NCBI GenBank assembly: GCA_026874595.1
Contig: CM049309.1
Span: forward strand, 75,066,426 to 75,130,425
Direction: 5' to 3'
Length of the DNA: 64,000 nucleotides
From: Sipunculus nudus
Taxonomy: Eukaryota > Annelida > Sipuncula > Golfingiida > Sipunculidae
Below, in pieces: positions 50,367-62,975 of this stretch. The notes under the pieces are model-generated. The model did no database searches and had not been told where the DNA came from. It worked only from the letters and a program-made list of their open reading frames with translations. The stretch's first letter is position 1; every line of letters begins with the position of its first letter. Made by a program: the position numbers and the translations under genes.

Positions 50367-52089
50367 GTCATTCTTAACGTGTAACACATAGAACATTCTA
50401 TCAAAATTTCTTGGTTAATTCAGTACATACCAGTCATCTCTACCAATTAGCCATTCATTTAACAGATATTTTTTTTTATTATACAAACATTAGGAGGTGA
50501 TGGTGTTAAATGTTCCACTTGGTTTGTTGTTTTGTTTGTCTGTTAGCCGCTTTGCACGAAAGGTATAATGTAAATATTTTTAATGAAATTTTCAAGGGTT
50601 AGAGTAACACCCAAGGAGTAATTTATTAAGCTTTTGAGGTAATCTGGATCATGATGATCTGTTTTTTTTTTCATTCAGGAGCTTCATTTCCACTGTGTAA
50701 AAACTATTCCTTTGTCCCAGGTTCATGCCACCCATTAATAGGAAGGTTCATGCCACCCATTAATAGGAAATAGGGCCAGTGCTTGCTCTAATATTTCCTA
50801 GGAACACCTGTGTCTGATTCTGGTGAGGGTTTGTAGGCTCCTGACTACACATTCTGTTTTGCAATAAACCATTATAATATATCCTTGAATACTACTAAAA
50901 TATTCCGGCAATCGTAATATATATGTTGAGGGAAGAATGAGAATCTGGGAAGATTCGGAATCCTCCCGGGAAAAATGAGAATTCTGATTTTTCCCGGGAA
51001 AACCAGAATTCTTATTTTTCCCAGCCAGCTCCAATTTGATAAATGATATCCTTTTAATAGTTAAGGTGGGTTAAGTTTGCAAATTTTACTATGGTATTAT
51101 AACCAAAGTTAATGTTATTAAATGACCATTGCTAAAAGAACAGTAACATTTTTTTGTCATGAAAAAAAAGTAGAAAACACATTTCTGTTAAAATAAGTTT
51201 TATTCACACCTGATATTTACACATTAGTTCTTAGCACACATGATTCAATTATAAAGATTTCTAGAGGTGAATATTTTTAATCTACAATTCATCTATGTTA
51301 GATTGACTAACACATCTGACAAGTTGTCAGTGAGCTTCTGACATCTATACATGTTAAGTTCAACCATGAAAACCTTTCAACAATACAAGTGCTTCTATAA
51401 TATATATATTACATTCTCTCTTATCATTCTAATATTATATTATTGTCAAACATGTACTGTATTGATAATCTGTTGTTATTGACGATGGTGTCACTCAACT
51501 TTTGTCACACAACTCCTCCTTGGACATGCTTGGGTGTCTCTGTTTTTGGTCTTGAACTGTCAGGAACGATGCCAAGTGTGTCCTAGTAGGGGTAATACAA
51601 TAACTGATCAGAGCACCTGAGCAGAAAATAGGTACTAACATTTCTTCTGTCAGATATTTCACCCTACTTTAAGAATAGACCATGCTTCCTACAATAAAGG
51701 AAGGGATGGAGAAGACTTATTTTATGAATAACATGGCAAATGAAATTCAAGTATGCACTACATTTATTTCTTTTATTAAATTATAGGTCATATGACGCTC
51801 CCACTTTATTCCTGCTCCATTGCCCTTTTAAGTTTTATCATAGCAATGTTCTGCCTCCAAACTTGAATTGGTCACCCATGAGCTGCTGCATGGCAGAGCT
51901 TCCCAAAGCTAGTGTTGTTACATATTGTTTACAACTTGCCGATATACAGGCCCATGCATACAGAATGCCAGGCCAGTATGCCAGATAGGTTTGGTCTTTT
52001 AATTAAAAAAACTTTTTAGCCAACATGTGAAACAGAACTTAAACAGAATTTGACCAAAAATACTAATAATGTATTTGATCTTTGTACAG
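50367..52089. other. TMEM65 intron DNA with small palindromic block
   Basis: Mostly unassigned. A 24-bp direct duplication (GGTTCATGCCACCCATTAAT) lies at 50720-50768. An inverted repeat at 50965-51020 is listed separately. Confidence 0.5.
50965..51020. repeat. Palindromic hairpin block
   Basis: CCCGGGAAAAAT and ATTTTTCCCGGG form a perfect 12-bp stem around GAGAATTCTG. A second, overlapping partner (AACCAGAATTCTTATTTTTC) follows. This could be the core of a fold-back element. The open frame across it on the - strand is not a gene. Confidence 0.6.
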
Positions 52090-52195
52090 GACGGCAGGGT
52101 ATGTGGAAGCACTGGCAAGTAGAGCGGGTGTCCAGACTCCAGACATAACCACCGCTCAGGGCAACATGTGGCAGACAAGATGGATGGTGGCTCTT
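52090..52195 (+). CDS. TMEM65: TMEM65 exon: inter-helix loop with VEALASR and MWQTR motifs
   Basis: After ATCTTTGTACAG the exon completes a glycine and encodes TAGYVEALASRAGVQTPDIT, then TAQGNMWQTRWMVAL. It ends in phase 0 at GTAAGTC. GYVEALASR, PD-T and MWQTR are near-identical to vertebrate TMEM65, where they form the amphipathic loop between helices 2 and 3. An element with TA duplications begins 142 bp into the next intron. Confidence 0.94.
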
Positions 52196-52337
52196 GTAAG
52201 TCAGGTCAATCTAATATTGTTGTAGGCTTAAAATTCGAGAGGTTAAATATTTGTCATTTTCATTTCATAAGTGTTTTGTGAGGGTTTTATTTTCACAGTT
52301 TACCATACAGTAACTTACACAATGTACAAAACCAATA

Positions 52338-53574
52338 CAGCAGTACCTGCCGTGAGCGAACCCGAGCACGAGCGGACACCTTCAATGTACGAACACTAAG
52401 CCATTGTCCGGACGCGTTTCCCATTAAAATTGACCTATCATGAGCGGACACCTGCTAATCGCGGACAGAGGACAGTAATATTTGGTTGAAAACCCTATCA
52501 TGAGCGGACACCCGAGTCAGAAATCCGGACGGACACCGACTCACGGAGATCGTTTTCAGTACATGACCAGATGACCGAGGGGTTTCCCATGCTGACCAAC
52601 CTAACACGCTTCAATGCGTAATACCAGAGAGCTTCGTCCGATAAGCTCTCTGGTAATACGCCACTCGCAGTCAATGCCAACAGCCAATAAAATGACGTTG
52701 TTTGATCACATGGCCCATCAACTGCTTGTAAACACGCGGTCCTGAGGGGTTTCCCCGAACTGACACGCTTCCCTTGTTCAATTTAACAATAACATCATTT
52801 CATAATACCCCTCTCTGAGTCAATGCTGACAACCAATAAAGTGAGACTTTTTGATCACATGAGCCATCAACCGCTTGTAACACGTGATACCATGGGACAG
52901 GCTCTAATTATAAATACATGTTTCGGGGCCGATACTTGTTTTGACGGGGCCCTGAAACAAGCATCAGTGTAATGGAACAGCTGGTGCAAACTGGTTGATG
53001 CCGACTCCCGCGAAGAATACTTTTCCTTGAAAAATCACAACCATGACCCAGTTTAACATGAATATTTAGATAATTTATCATTTAACATATCCTGAAATGT
53101 GTTTAACACCCTATCTCCGTGACTTATGTGCTTGGCTGGGCCTTGGTTTGTTGGAGTTTTCGCATGACCGATCACGTGAAAACGGGGCACGGCAATTCAT
53201 GCCTTTGATAACATCAAAGCTTACATCCCGTTTTAATCACCACTAAATTGAGATTGTTTGTTAATCAAACACTGATCAAGGTAAGCACAAGGAGTAATAA
53301 ACTGAGTAACTCAATCAGTCAACGTACATGCTAATTAACAGTTGTCTTATAATGTAAATATGTTAATATCATGTTTTCTTCTGGAATAAATCAATTTTCT
53401 ATATTTGAGGTTTTTTTATTTCAACTGTTGAACCAATATCAGTACAATAATCACCCCCCCCTCGCCCAACCTACATCCACGCCCATATGTCCCTCCCTCT
53501 CACGAAGGGACACCTGCAATGTAGGAACACTTTGGCGAAATCCCGAAGGTGTCCCCTCACGACAGGTACTAGTG
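52338..53574. mobile_element. Second TA-flanked, pogo-like non-autonomous transposon
   Basis: The left end CAGCAGTACCTGCCGTGAG and the inverse of the right end (CACTAGTACCTGTCGTGAG) match at most positions. TA lies outside each end (52336-52337 and 53575-53576). The interior is much richer in CpG than the surroundings and repeats GAGCGGACACC words. A segment (TTTTGATCACATG, CATCAACYGCTTGTAA) occurs twice. No transposase frame. It sits in the last coding intron of TMEM65. Confidence 0.65.
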
Positions 53575-54255
53575 TATTGTATCAGTTACGTTATACCTTA
53601 GCAAAATCTGAACAGTTGTAGAACAGGTTGAAATTCTCCATGCAATAGTGGCAGATATACAAAAGAATTTATATTATTTAAATTATCAATCTTTTTATTA
53701 TGGGTAACAAAATGTATGTTAATATTGAGGCTTCTGGCACAATATACATGACATGCATGCGAGACTTCAGAATAAATTACTGTTCACCTGTGCAGCTGTG
53801 GCATCTTATCCACAAAGATTTTATTTTCACTAAAAATTTCCCATTCATTAATATCCAAATTTGGTACCCTCACAAACAAAAAGCCAACCACAATAACAAT
53901 GCCAGCCAGTCATTCATGATGTGTGGGCTGGTGAAGCAGTCACACACAGGATTTAATTCGGCACAATTGGCAAAAATTCCTAAAACTTAAAACAACCAAA
54001 AGTTGTTTTAAATTCATATAGGTCCCAAAAAAGCATACATTATTTTAAACCTTGTACAATGTTCTTAATGATGGTATACATATTTTTAAAATTTTCATAC
54101 AATTTCACATGATATTATAATATTTTGAAAAAAAAAATATAGATACATAAACATGGATCATTAGTGTCCCATGCAAACCATCCAGTGTTACAAGGTCAGA
54201 TACCAAGTGTCTTTTGAAAGTCTGTGTTTTAGAATTTCTTTTATTTCTTTTACAG

Positions 54256-54432
54256 GGTCGGGCAATAGGTGTGTCTTTAGGGTGCTTGCTTGGGATGTTT
54301 CCCTTACTGTTCTACGATAATGACAAGGAAGAAAAAGAAGAAATGGAGGCCTTGAAAATCCTCGAGGTAAAAGGTGCTACAACGATAGAAAAAGCCTCTC
54401 AGCAAGGAAAGGTGACTTCATCACAATCATAG
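54256..54432 (+). CDS. TMEM65: TMEM65 last coding exon: helix 3 and C-terminal tail
   Basis: After TTTTATTTCTTTTACAG, 59 codons including TAG encode GRAIGVSLGCLLGMFPLLFY (helix 3; vertebrate GKAVGVTIGCILGMFPLIFF). A charged tail of 38 residues follows, starting DNDKEEKEEMEALK and ending SSQS. The tail is acidic and lysine-rich at first, then Ser/Thr/Gln-rich, and is longer than the roughly 13-residue tail after helix 3 in mammals. An in-exon CTCGAG-GTAAAAGG at 54361-54374 resembles a donor, so a shorter tail by further splicing is possible but not needed. The 3' UTR follows directly. Confidence 0.93.
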   Translation, partial: GRAIGVSLGCLLGMFPLLFYDNDKEEKEEMEALKILEVKGATTIEKASQQGKVTSSQS

Positions 54433-56734
54433 TTTCTACTGGAGAAAGTGCTTTAGGAAATCGTGTGAAAGGGGTGATCCAGGCACAATGCTGTGGATTT
54501 TGTTCTTTTTTATAATTCTTCTGCTCAGGAGTATCTATGGTAAAATATTGTTTTGCGTATTTTTATGTCTTACAGAGTATCATGTATATATATTGATAAT
54601 AGTATTGGTTCATTAAAATGTAATATCACTTCAATATGCATGCGTTCACCATTTGTCAGCATTGTTGAACATGTTAAAATATGCAGGGAAAGTGGGGCTA
54701 AATGATATGCATGTTTTACTAAGTGATACAGATTATTTGTGGCAGGTATTTATATAACATGGTTTGGCAAATACAGATTTTTTTTTATCATTAGAGGTGA
54801 CTTATCATTAATAGGAAAGGCTAAATAGCCACTTCCAGATATAAATTTGAATCTGTTCTATGGGCGTACTATGCCTGTCCACCGTCTGTGTGCTTGAACA
54901 AAAATAATAAATTTGTTAAAATTATTCATAATACCCTTAAAAAATGTGTCTGACACTCTATAATGTTAAAGTCTTCAGGACCTGTGGTACCTGGAAATGT
55001 GGAAAATATTTAAATGTATGTCCTGACTTAGTATTTTCTCACTGCCTAACAGTACGTTTCACAGCACAAAAAACTGGAATAATGGTGATCGATAAGCCAA
55101 GTGGCCATTGCAAGGTCACAAAAGCTGTCACTGGTCACCCTTTATTCTTATTCTTTTGTTCCAAGCTAAAATCACAATTTATAACACACTGTCAAGTTAT
55201 CTCTTGATTCTCTGTCAGTGCACTCCAATAAAGGTCAAGACTACATCTTGTTTTATTTTCATCATACCCTCCATGTCTTGATCATGTGACATTTTTCATC
55301 ACAAGCAGGAGCCTTTTTAAAAATTTATTGGATTTGTCATTGCATTCAGGATTCCTTTATATACTCTTTTACACCTGTCACTGATACCAAATTTTACACC
55401 ACACAACCTCAGCACAGCAGTGGTTCTATTTTTATGCTACAGGTGGCTGTATGTCATATTTCTGTATGTTTGTTAAAACTTTATAATTTGTCAATGAATG
55501 GCTCACTCATGTACGCTTATAAAAGTTTGTCTGCAAGATTCAACCCCAACCTTTCACAAATTCACAATGTTCATCAGAAAGTAGAAATTTGTTGTACATG
55601 TGTTTATTAAAATTTGTTTTTAATGTATAAAATCATAGTTTAAATAATGCAGAGTTTTACAGAGTGGTTTTGATTCTTATGGAACTCTTTCCTCTAATGT
55701 ATGAATTATGACAATTTACTTGATGTTAGGACATTTTATCATGTTCAGCATTGCAGTAATAGAATTGTATAATAAGAACAATACTCATGTAATATGATAG
55801 TATTTATATTGTTATGGACTAGGCCTATAAGGTTTGCACAAAAGTAAAATAAAAGCTACCATTGAGCAGCTGCTAAGGTCTTCATTCCATTTTATGATAC
55901 AATTTGCATTTTTTTAAGTATTGACTATAAAGTGCAGTTTATATTTTAGGCCTATAGCTGAAGGATTTGTTTAAGGGATTATAGGTCTGACGGCAATTGA
56001 AAATCTTGGTATAAACAAAATTAGTTTTAAGAATGGGGTCCTGTTAGATTTTTCTGTTTTTATAGTGAAAGTATGTCATCATCAGCATATACTACATGTT
56101 TCTGCACCATGTACATGTATTTTTTAAGTACTTTTTGTCTGGGCATGGATTTCTAGGTTTGGCCACAAGAGAGAAATATGAAATAATGAGCCAATGGCCA
56201 CATGCTTTTATGACTGTGACTGCCCAGTATGCTGACCCAGACAGACTCACTTGTTTGTGTGTCTCTGGGAAAAACTACCAAGGCAGTTTAACAAGCCTCT
56301 CGGCTGGAAAGTTTGCATGTTTGAATGTTGCATGTTTTGACTCATCTTATGAGGAGCCAATTCCAGATGCACCATACGCATGATGTATTTTTCAAGTATG
56401 TAATAAATTCCTGTGACTTATATTCATATTTATTTCATTGAATATTGAATGTGGGCATAAATATGTTGGAAGATTTTGTTTAAAGTTTTTATGTTATGAG
56501 AGCAGTTTGTTTTTATAAGTTTGTTATGTCTTATAGCACAATACCCTGAGTGTTTTATATTTGTTGCTTTACTGTTATCATTTTAAATATGTATACATCT
56601 ACAGAGGTATGCAATTATGTACAAGTGCAAGCACTCTGGAATGATAAAAGGACTACCAGTACAAAGGCATTAATCAATTGGATTCATCAGTCTCTATGAA
56701 TTGTTCCAATGTGGTATGTGAAAAATATAATATA

Positions 56735-56908
56735 CAGTAAAATTTTGAAATAATGCAAACAGCAGGACATCGATAACTTGGTTGCATTTTGTGGTGTTCG
56801 TCTAAGCAAGGTCTTATATAAAGAGCAAAGAAGAACTGAGACTGAAAAAGTGGTCATTATTTTTAAGTGGTCACTAAACTGAGGGGGCCATAAGGTGAGG
56901 TTTTACTG
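56735..56908. mobile_element. Short TA-flanked MITE
   Basis: 174 bp with ends CAGTAAAATTTTG and inverse CAGTAAAACCTCACC and TA on both sides (56733-56734, 56909-56910). The internal AAGTGGTCACTAAACTGAGG is typical of pogo/Tigger-type MITEs. If the long 3' UTR is real, it is transcribed. Confidence 0.65.
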
Positions 56909-57476
56909 TATGTTTGTTTTCCACTGTGGCTGAAATGGGTTACAGAACTGAACTCAAACACTAGATTAAGCAACTTGGACTCTAGCACTCATTACCATGA
57001 CTACAGCCTGCATGCCTGTATTTACAGTGAAAATATCAGAAAAAGGAGGTCTGAGGTCTCTCTTCTCTGTTATTTGTTGTGTGCTGCTCATATAAACAAG
57101 GTATAATGGTTTACATTTAAACTGGTATTGTATGTGAAAGTGTGCTGTGACACTTTAATGGGAAGAACACCATATTTATATTTGTAAAAAAAAAGAGATT
57201 TACAGGCATAATTGATATAAGTACATGATTAACTACTTAAATAGGACAAAATGGATGCCATTCCTAATTTTGGATTCAAGTATTAGGTCAGACATACATT
57301 GAGTTGAGTACTTCTTTCACCACTTATATTAACACATTCATATATATATATATATATATACTTTGTATATTTTAAATATGGGAACAGGGGTTAATCATCA
57401 CCAAAGTGTTAATACTTTAGGGCTCAGACTCTGATGACACCTTGTGTTTCATGTAAATGTATATAAAACTACCTCA

Positions 57477-57900
57477 GGAAGCGCTGTCATAATCATTAAG
57501 AGAACAAAATGCAAGAAGGACAATCTCACGTCTGTCCACTTGTACCCCCCTCACGCAGGGGTTATACACTGCAGTCATCCCAGACATGGTTTTGTGTAAC
57601 CGCTGCTTTTTATGGCAAGGTTCTCTGGGCAATAACACAAGGGTGCACCCAGAGCAAAGAATTGTAATCAGATAATGCCCATTCTGGCATAAGCCAAGAA
57701 TCAGACCATTGAGAGCTTGTGTCAACCATGTAATCAAACCAAACAGAACGCGTGTCGCATGTTTAAAATTTGGGCCTGATGCACAATGCAATATCAGTGG
57801 TCCTATTTCAGTTCTGGGACGAAAACAGTGCTGAACAGCTGCGTGAAGAGCGTAGTCTGCTAGCCACCCATGAATATCGGCACTGTGTAGGATTTCAGAA
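57477..57900. other. CpG-richer unassigned block
   Basis: The composition changes abruptly from AT-rich flank to a balanced, CpG-containing block. It has an open frame of 105 codons on the - strand (57791-57474). The peptide has Cys and hydrophobic runs but no domain I recognise. It may be a dispersed repeat or a UTR segment rather than a gene. Confidence 0.35.
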
Positions 57901-58312
57901 ACAAATGCTCATGAGACATATTTTATTGCCAGTTTATGATTAATACTGTGTCATTTGACAGATGCTCATAACAGTAACATGTTAGTGTGTGTGAGAGAGC
58001 CTTGGTTTATATGTATATATTACTTTATAGCCTTAATGCCAAATTAATTTGTTAAAGGTTATTTCTTTTTTTCCCTATTATTGAGACATTAACTCAGTTA
58101 TCTATGTATAGGTTAAAATTTTTGTTGATTCTTTTGTGTTACTGATAATTATGGAGCGTTTCAACTTGAAGAGCAGTCTGTAGCCATAGTTTATAGTGGT
58201 ATTCTGTCAGTGCCTATAGTCTTGTAGTACGTATGTGTTATGAAATAATGGAACTGATATTGCAAATGGAACTTATATTGGTTTTGTTATTCACATTTAG
58301 AAATAAAGAATG

Positions 58313-60479
58313 GTAAGATATAAAACAATTTAAATTACTCAGCACATTTTATTTTTTTGCAAAAAATAGGACACTTGTTTTTTTTGGGGGGCACATAAAT
58401 AATAGTATATATTGGGAATAATCTCTGCCATTGTACTTATGAATATTCAAAGGAAGTTTCTTTGGAAAATATGCATAGTATCAGCGTTGTGGTGTCAGTT
58501 TTGTCATCATGTTAAGAGACCACTAGCTGTTTATTTTTGACATGTGATATCACTTGTGTATTTACAACCAATCTTAGAAACCCAAGTGATGATTTGTGAC
58601 TCTGTTATTTATGCGCAGTTTTTAAATCACTTCAATCATGAAATACCATTTGTGTTAGTACATTGTGAGTTGATTAATCATTGAAAATTACCTGAAAGTC
58701 TGCTTTTCTAACTTTCAGGTAACTAAATTTTGTCATCTTATTTTAAGAAATTTAATTATAATTTTAAAATCCATGATTAAAAGTAGTCTTTAAATTTTCT
58801 TTGATAAAAATATTAGAGAAACAATGTATTTGTTTCCGGTAAGTCATTCTTGGGAATCTAGAATAATTCAAGTGTACAAATACAGGGTTCCAAAGACATA
58901 CACTCTTGACATTGATGGTAGTGTACGTAGGCCACTGAAGATTTGACATATATGTACAATGTTAGTTACGTACTAATCCCCTGATGAGTGTACACCACAT
59001 ACCTAAATTTTTAACGTTACTATGATGCTTTAAAAAAATTGAAATAATAGAGTTGATCCTTCCTGTTAGGGCTTTCATAAAGAGACATCTGCGAGTGCCC
59101 TCCACCTTTATAGTTCATTGATTTCCTGCAGAGGGAGCTACACACATAAGTGCGCAATACAACGCATGTACGCAACGCTGATTCGGTCGGTACCTTTTAT
59201 CACAGAAACCATGAGTGCTGTTATGTACGTGTACAAGTATTGTCCAGCAATGGAAGAGTGCAGTATCGCTGTATTTTAGTCATAGGGGTTTTTACAAACT
59301 AATGATTATTTGTATCGTACTAGTGTATGGGTATAGTAGACAACTGTGATGGTACATATCATATTTATGTAGAATTTGTTTGAACCAGTAGTGTTTTTTT
59401 AACGATGATTAAAGAATAAATTGGATCATATAACATGTTGGCTTGTTATTGTTTGTTCTGAATGAAATAGCCTTTGCCAGTATCAGCTCGCTGCCTTCAG
59501 TCGATAAGTCCCATGACCTAAGATGGGTCGACTGTCGCCTTACCTTATATATTGAGTTAAGAGGCATTACAACGCGATACGATCGGTTGCTCATTAATGA
59601 CGCGCTTTTTGTCATTGGTACGGCCATTGTTGCATTATAACTTTTTTTCACCAGTGTATCTTATTTAGAACTATCTGCAACCCACTGGTAACAGGAGCTG
59701 CTTTTTACCACGGTTATGTAGTGTGTTGGTCAAGGAAGACCGGCCAGATGATGAGAGCTGCCATCACATCAGCAGGGGGAACGTTTTGTTGCCACATGGC
59801 TTTGTATACTTTTCCGTTATTATAACAGATTTACACGTGTTTAAACAGAACATGCATTTTAGCCTACCATAAATTGACTCTGTTTACATAAAATGGGATG
59901 CCAAGATAATTGAGGATTTTCTGAGAAAATGTACTGGGCAAAATCCACAAGGATGACCCCCCCCCCCCCCCCAGATCGTGTGATTATGTCCTTCTGAAAA
60001 GCATATGTGGGATTGCAGGTAAAATGTAATATCAGTTGTATCTTACCATATGGACGCCGGAGATTGGAAGGGTAAGGCGGTAGATTCACAAATGTCTGCT
60101 TATATAAAAAGAATGATGTGTATTGATAGGTTTATTGACTTTTCCTCAACGTTTAACTCTGGACTTTCATTGACACGGTATGTCAAAATTTAAATATCAG
60201 TTATTGGGGGGGGGGGGGGGGGGGGGGTGGTTGCGGATGCTAGTCCAGCGCCATTTCGTTCCTCTGACATTAGAAGGCCCACGACCAGCCTATTGACTGT
60301 CAAACTGTCGTTACACCCTTCAGCGAAAAACACACTCGAGGTTCTATGAGGATGCAAATATTTCCGTAATTTCTGACAACGCCTCATGGACTACAAGTAC
60401 GCTGTCATCTGACATTAACCAGACCAATCGTTAGCCTGTTTAGCGACACTGTAAGCTTATGTTATGGTGTGGCGTCGTC
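58313..60479. other. Intergenic DNA with CpG-rich patch and C/G homopolymers
   Basis: At 59409-59651 both strands are open (65 and 80 codons) in a CpG-containing patch. I suspect a dispersed repeat and assign no product. A poly-C run lies at 59957-59972 and a poly-G run at 60206-60227. No promoter or exon could be supported. Confidence 0.45.
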
Positions 60480-62475
60480 CGCACGTTAACCCATACTATC
60501 CCAAAAACGACAGGAGCTAGCGTAACGAGTTTTATGCAAAACATCAGTCACCAAACTTTGTCGGATTTTGCTTATTTTTTTGTCCATCTACATTTATTAG
60601 ATTTTAGAGGGGAAAACGTTAAAATAACAAAACCTTAAAAATCTTCTTCTCCGAACTGTTCAGCCAAATTGTCCAATATTTTACAGAAATGATCTCAGGA
60701 ACTATCTCAAGTTTGTTTGAATGGTTCCATTTTGGTGATTTTTGACCGAGTTTCAGGAAGCTGAACATAAGTTATTTGGCCAAAAAAGCATACTAAAATT
60801 ACAATATCACCAAATTTTATGCGCATGTTGGTCGCATTAGTCATATTTGAAATTGAGGTACAGGGGGTCCCTGCATCGACCTTTTTTGAACAAGGGTCCT
60901 CAGTCATATGTATTTTAACCCCATAATTTCTCAGGAATAGCAGGAGCTAGCATCCCCTAATTTAAGGCAAAAATCAGTCGCATATCAAATATTGTGGAAT
61001 TGAGCTTTTTGTGGCGCAATATATACAAACTTACATTTTACGGGGAAACAGCTTGAAAATATTCTTCTCCGAAATCATTCAGCCAAATTTCAATATTTCA
61101 CAGAAATGATCCCAGAGACGAACTCTCTCAAGTTTGTTTAAATAGTTTGGGTTGTTAAGTTTTTTTACAGGAATTTGAACTGGCCAAGTAAGCATACTTA
61201 CATAACAATCTAAGAAATGACAGGAAGTAGGATCACCAAGTTTGTGCAATTTTTTTAATGGAGGTTTTTGTGGCGCCACCTACATCGACCTGTTTTTTAC
61301 GAGCAAAATTTTATGCGTAATTTTAGCCTTTTTAAGCTTGTACATGAAAATGTTTTATGATGAAACTGTCAAGCCAAATGGTTTTATTTTTTTCACAAGA
61401 ATTATCCTAGAGTAGGGTTCTTTTTATAGTATAAGAACAGATTGGGTTCATTGATTTTGGTAGAGTCAGTTTGTCTTGTGGCCGTAAGTAAGCCTGTAGA
61501 GCTACAATAGCCTTCTTCTGCAAATTTGTTGTTTCAACTTATGTAACACTGCACAAAAAATATTCTTAGGTAGCCTTTGTTCAAGTTTACTTGTATGATT
61601 TTTTTGCAGAATTATTGGACCTTTCTGTGGGATACTTTTGTTAACAAAACTAGTAGATTTATTGTATTAACAAACAGCATTTTTGTGTATTTAAGCAGAG
61701 CTGTACAGACAACATAAACAATTGGTTCCATATCCAGCTTATGTGTAAGATAAATCCATTAATAAAATATTTCTATATACTGATTATGCTTTGAATAGGC
61801 ATCTGTTATTATTCTAAACATTTTGATAAAAAAAATCTTATGAATATGAAGCTAGACAAAAGCACTGTAGCCAAAGTCTTTCGGTATGTATAAACAGATT
61901 TGGCAAAATGCCAAACTTTGTATCTATAAATAGCTTGGCAGACTATCAGATTTTGCAACAGGTCAAGAGTAAGTGCAGCCAGGTACAGGTCAAATGTTCA
62001 CCCAGTCCAGCAGCTGCAGCTTTCAATTAGCTTCGCTTGACTTGGGGCAACTGCTTGCCTCAGCTGAGCTTGGTCAGCCTAGTGCATCTGACTCGAGAGA
62101 AGTTTGCTGTATCTTCATTAAATTTTGGCCTGTCCATTTATCTGTTATGTCTTTCTCGTACACAAGACTGGTGGCGTCACCTTCAATTTTACACATGTAT
62201 GCTCCTGCTTATTTCTCAGGAGTTATTATACATATCAGCCTGAAATAATGCATGTCCGTACATCTCGGATTGTTTTGTTGTGTACAAGACTTTTGGCACA
62301 ACCAACAATTGGTTTTGGGTTTCATGTACTTTTCACATAGTCCAAGAGTGATTTGAAGTATCTGCCTGAAATATTACATGTCCATACATCATCGATAGAT
62401 TTCTCTTACACAAGACTGGTGGCGCTACCTACAATCATTTTGTGTTATGTACATCTATGCCAGTATTTCAGGCGT
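60480..62475. repeat. Family E: diverged tandem modules
   Basis: Two modules about 420 bp apart share TTCTTCTCCGAA (60646 and 61066), TTCAGCCAAATT, ACAGAAATGATC and CTCAAGTTTGTTT, each preceded by AGGAGCTAGC. A third, weaker module follows from 61200 (GACAGGAAGTAGGATCACC, GTGGCGCCACCTACATCGAC). At 62160-62430 a related array of about 125 bp repeats ACAAGACTGGTGGCG three times. No coding capacity. Boundaries are approximate. Confidence 0.55.
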
Positions 62476-62975
62476 GAAGCTTGTGTAATTAGTGCTTATA
62501 CTCGGGTTCAAAATGTTTAGTACTTGCCAAGCACATGCATGTCTCACGTGTACTTGAAAAGTAATGGTCCAGCATGGAAACATCATACCTGAAGTATATC
62601 CCATTGCATAGGTTCGCATTAGGACTGTAGCCCTTGTTTAGTATACCTCCTTACAAAACCCAACATAAGTGAGAAAAATTCCGATTTAACTCAGCATATT
62701 GACAAATCCCTCGGCATGCTTGTCGACTTTCTGACCGCATGGATACAAGCATGCCTCGCCCGGGTTACTAGACGCAGCCAACTTGTACTCGATACAAAAA
62801 GATGGCTCGTTACCATAGAGACAAGTTTCAGTTTGGGTAATGAGCTCATATGTATTCATTTGTTCTAATTAATCATTCGTAGCCTTGTTATGTTAAGATT
62901 ATGGGCTTTTTACCCATGAACGGATATGAACGGAACATTATGGAAGACACTGTGATGCATTCCTCCACATGGCTT
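62476..62975. other. Unassigned stretch before the satellite
   Basis: Nothing recognised. Somewhat richer in GC than the flanks. Confidence 0.4.

Larger units (their letters stand above)
31196..54432 (+). other. TMEM65: TMEM65 gene, 3' coding part (exons plus introns)
   Basis: Five coding positions, one of them duplicated, join without frame conflict. They give about 149 residues that follow vertebrate TMEM65 from the first transmembrane helix to the C-terminus. TMEM65 is a nuclear-encoded protein of the mitochondrial inner membrane. It has been connected to mitochondrial sodium-calcium exchange and, in vertebrate heart, to connexin-43 at intercalated discs (family knowledge). Intron lengths are 6378, 6523 or 8571 (choice of exon), 1993, 5779 and 2060 bp. 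The N-terminal exons (targeting presequence and the conserved helical segment before TM1) were not found. Introns are packed with mobile elements listed separately. Confidence 0.92.
54433..58312 (+). promoter_or_regulatory. TMEM65: Probable TMEM65 3' UTR with several poly(A) signals
   Basis: AATAAA hexamers on the coding strand occur at 55227-55232, 55848-55853, 56402-56407 and 58302-58307. Any of these could end the transcript; without RNA the choice cannot be made. No further exon of the gene is expected. The open frames at 54944-55207 and 56096-56383 have no recognisable domain and are most simply UTR. Confidence 0.4.

Noticed and set aside
56096-56383. 95-codon frame downstream of TMEM65
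   Set aside because: No domain, no splice context, and in the middle of the probable 3' UTR. Kept as UTR.
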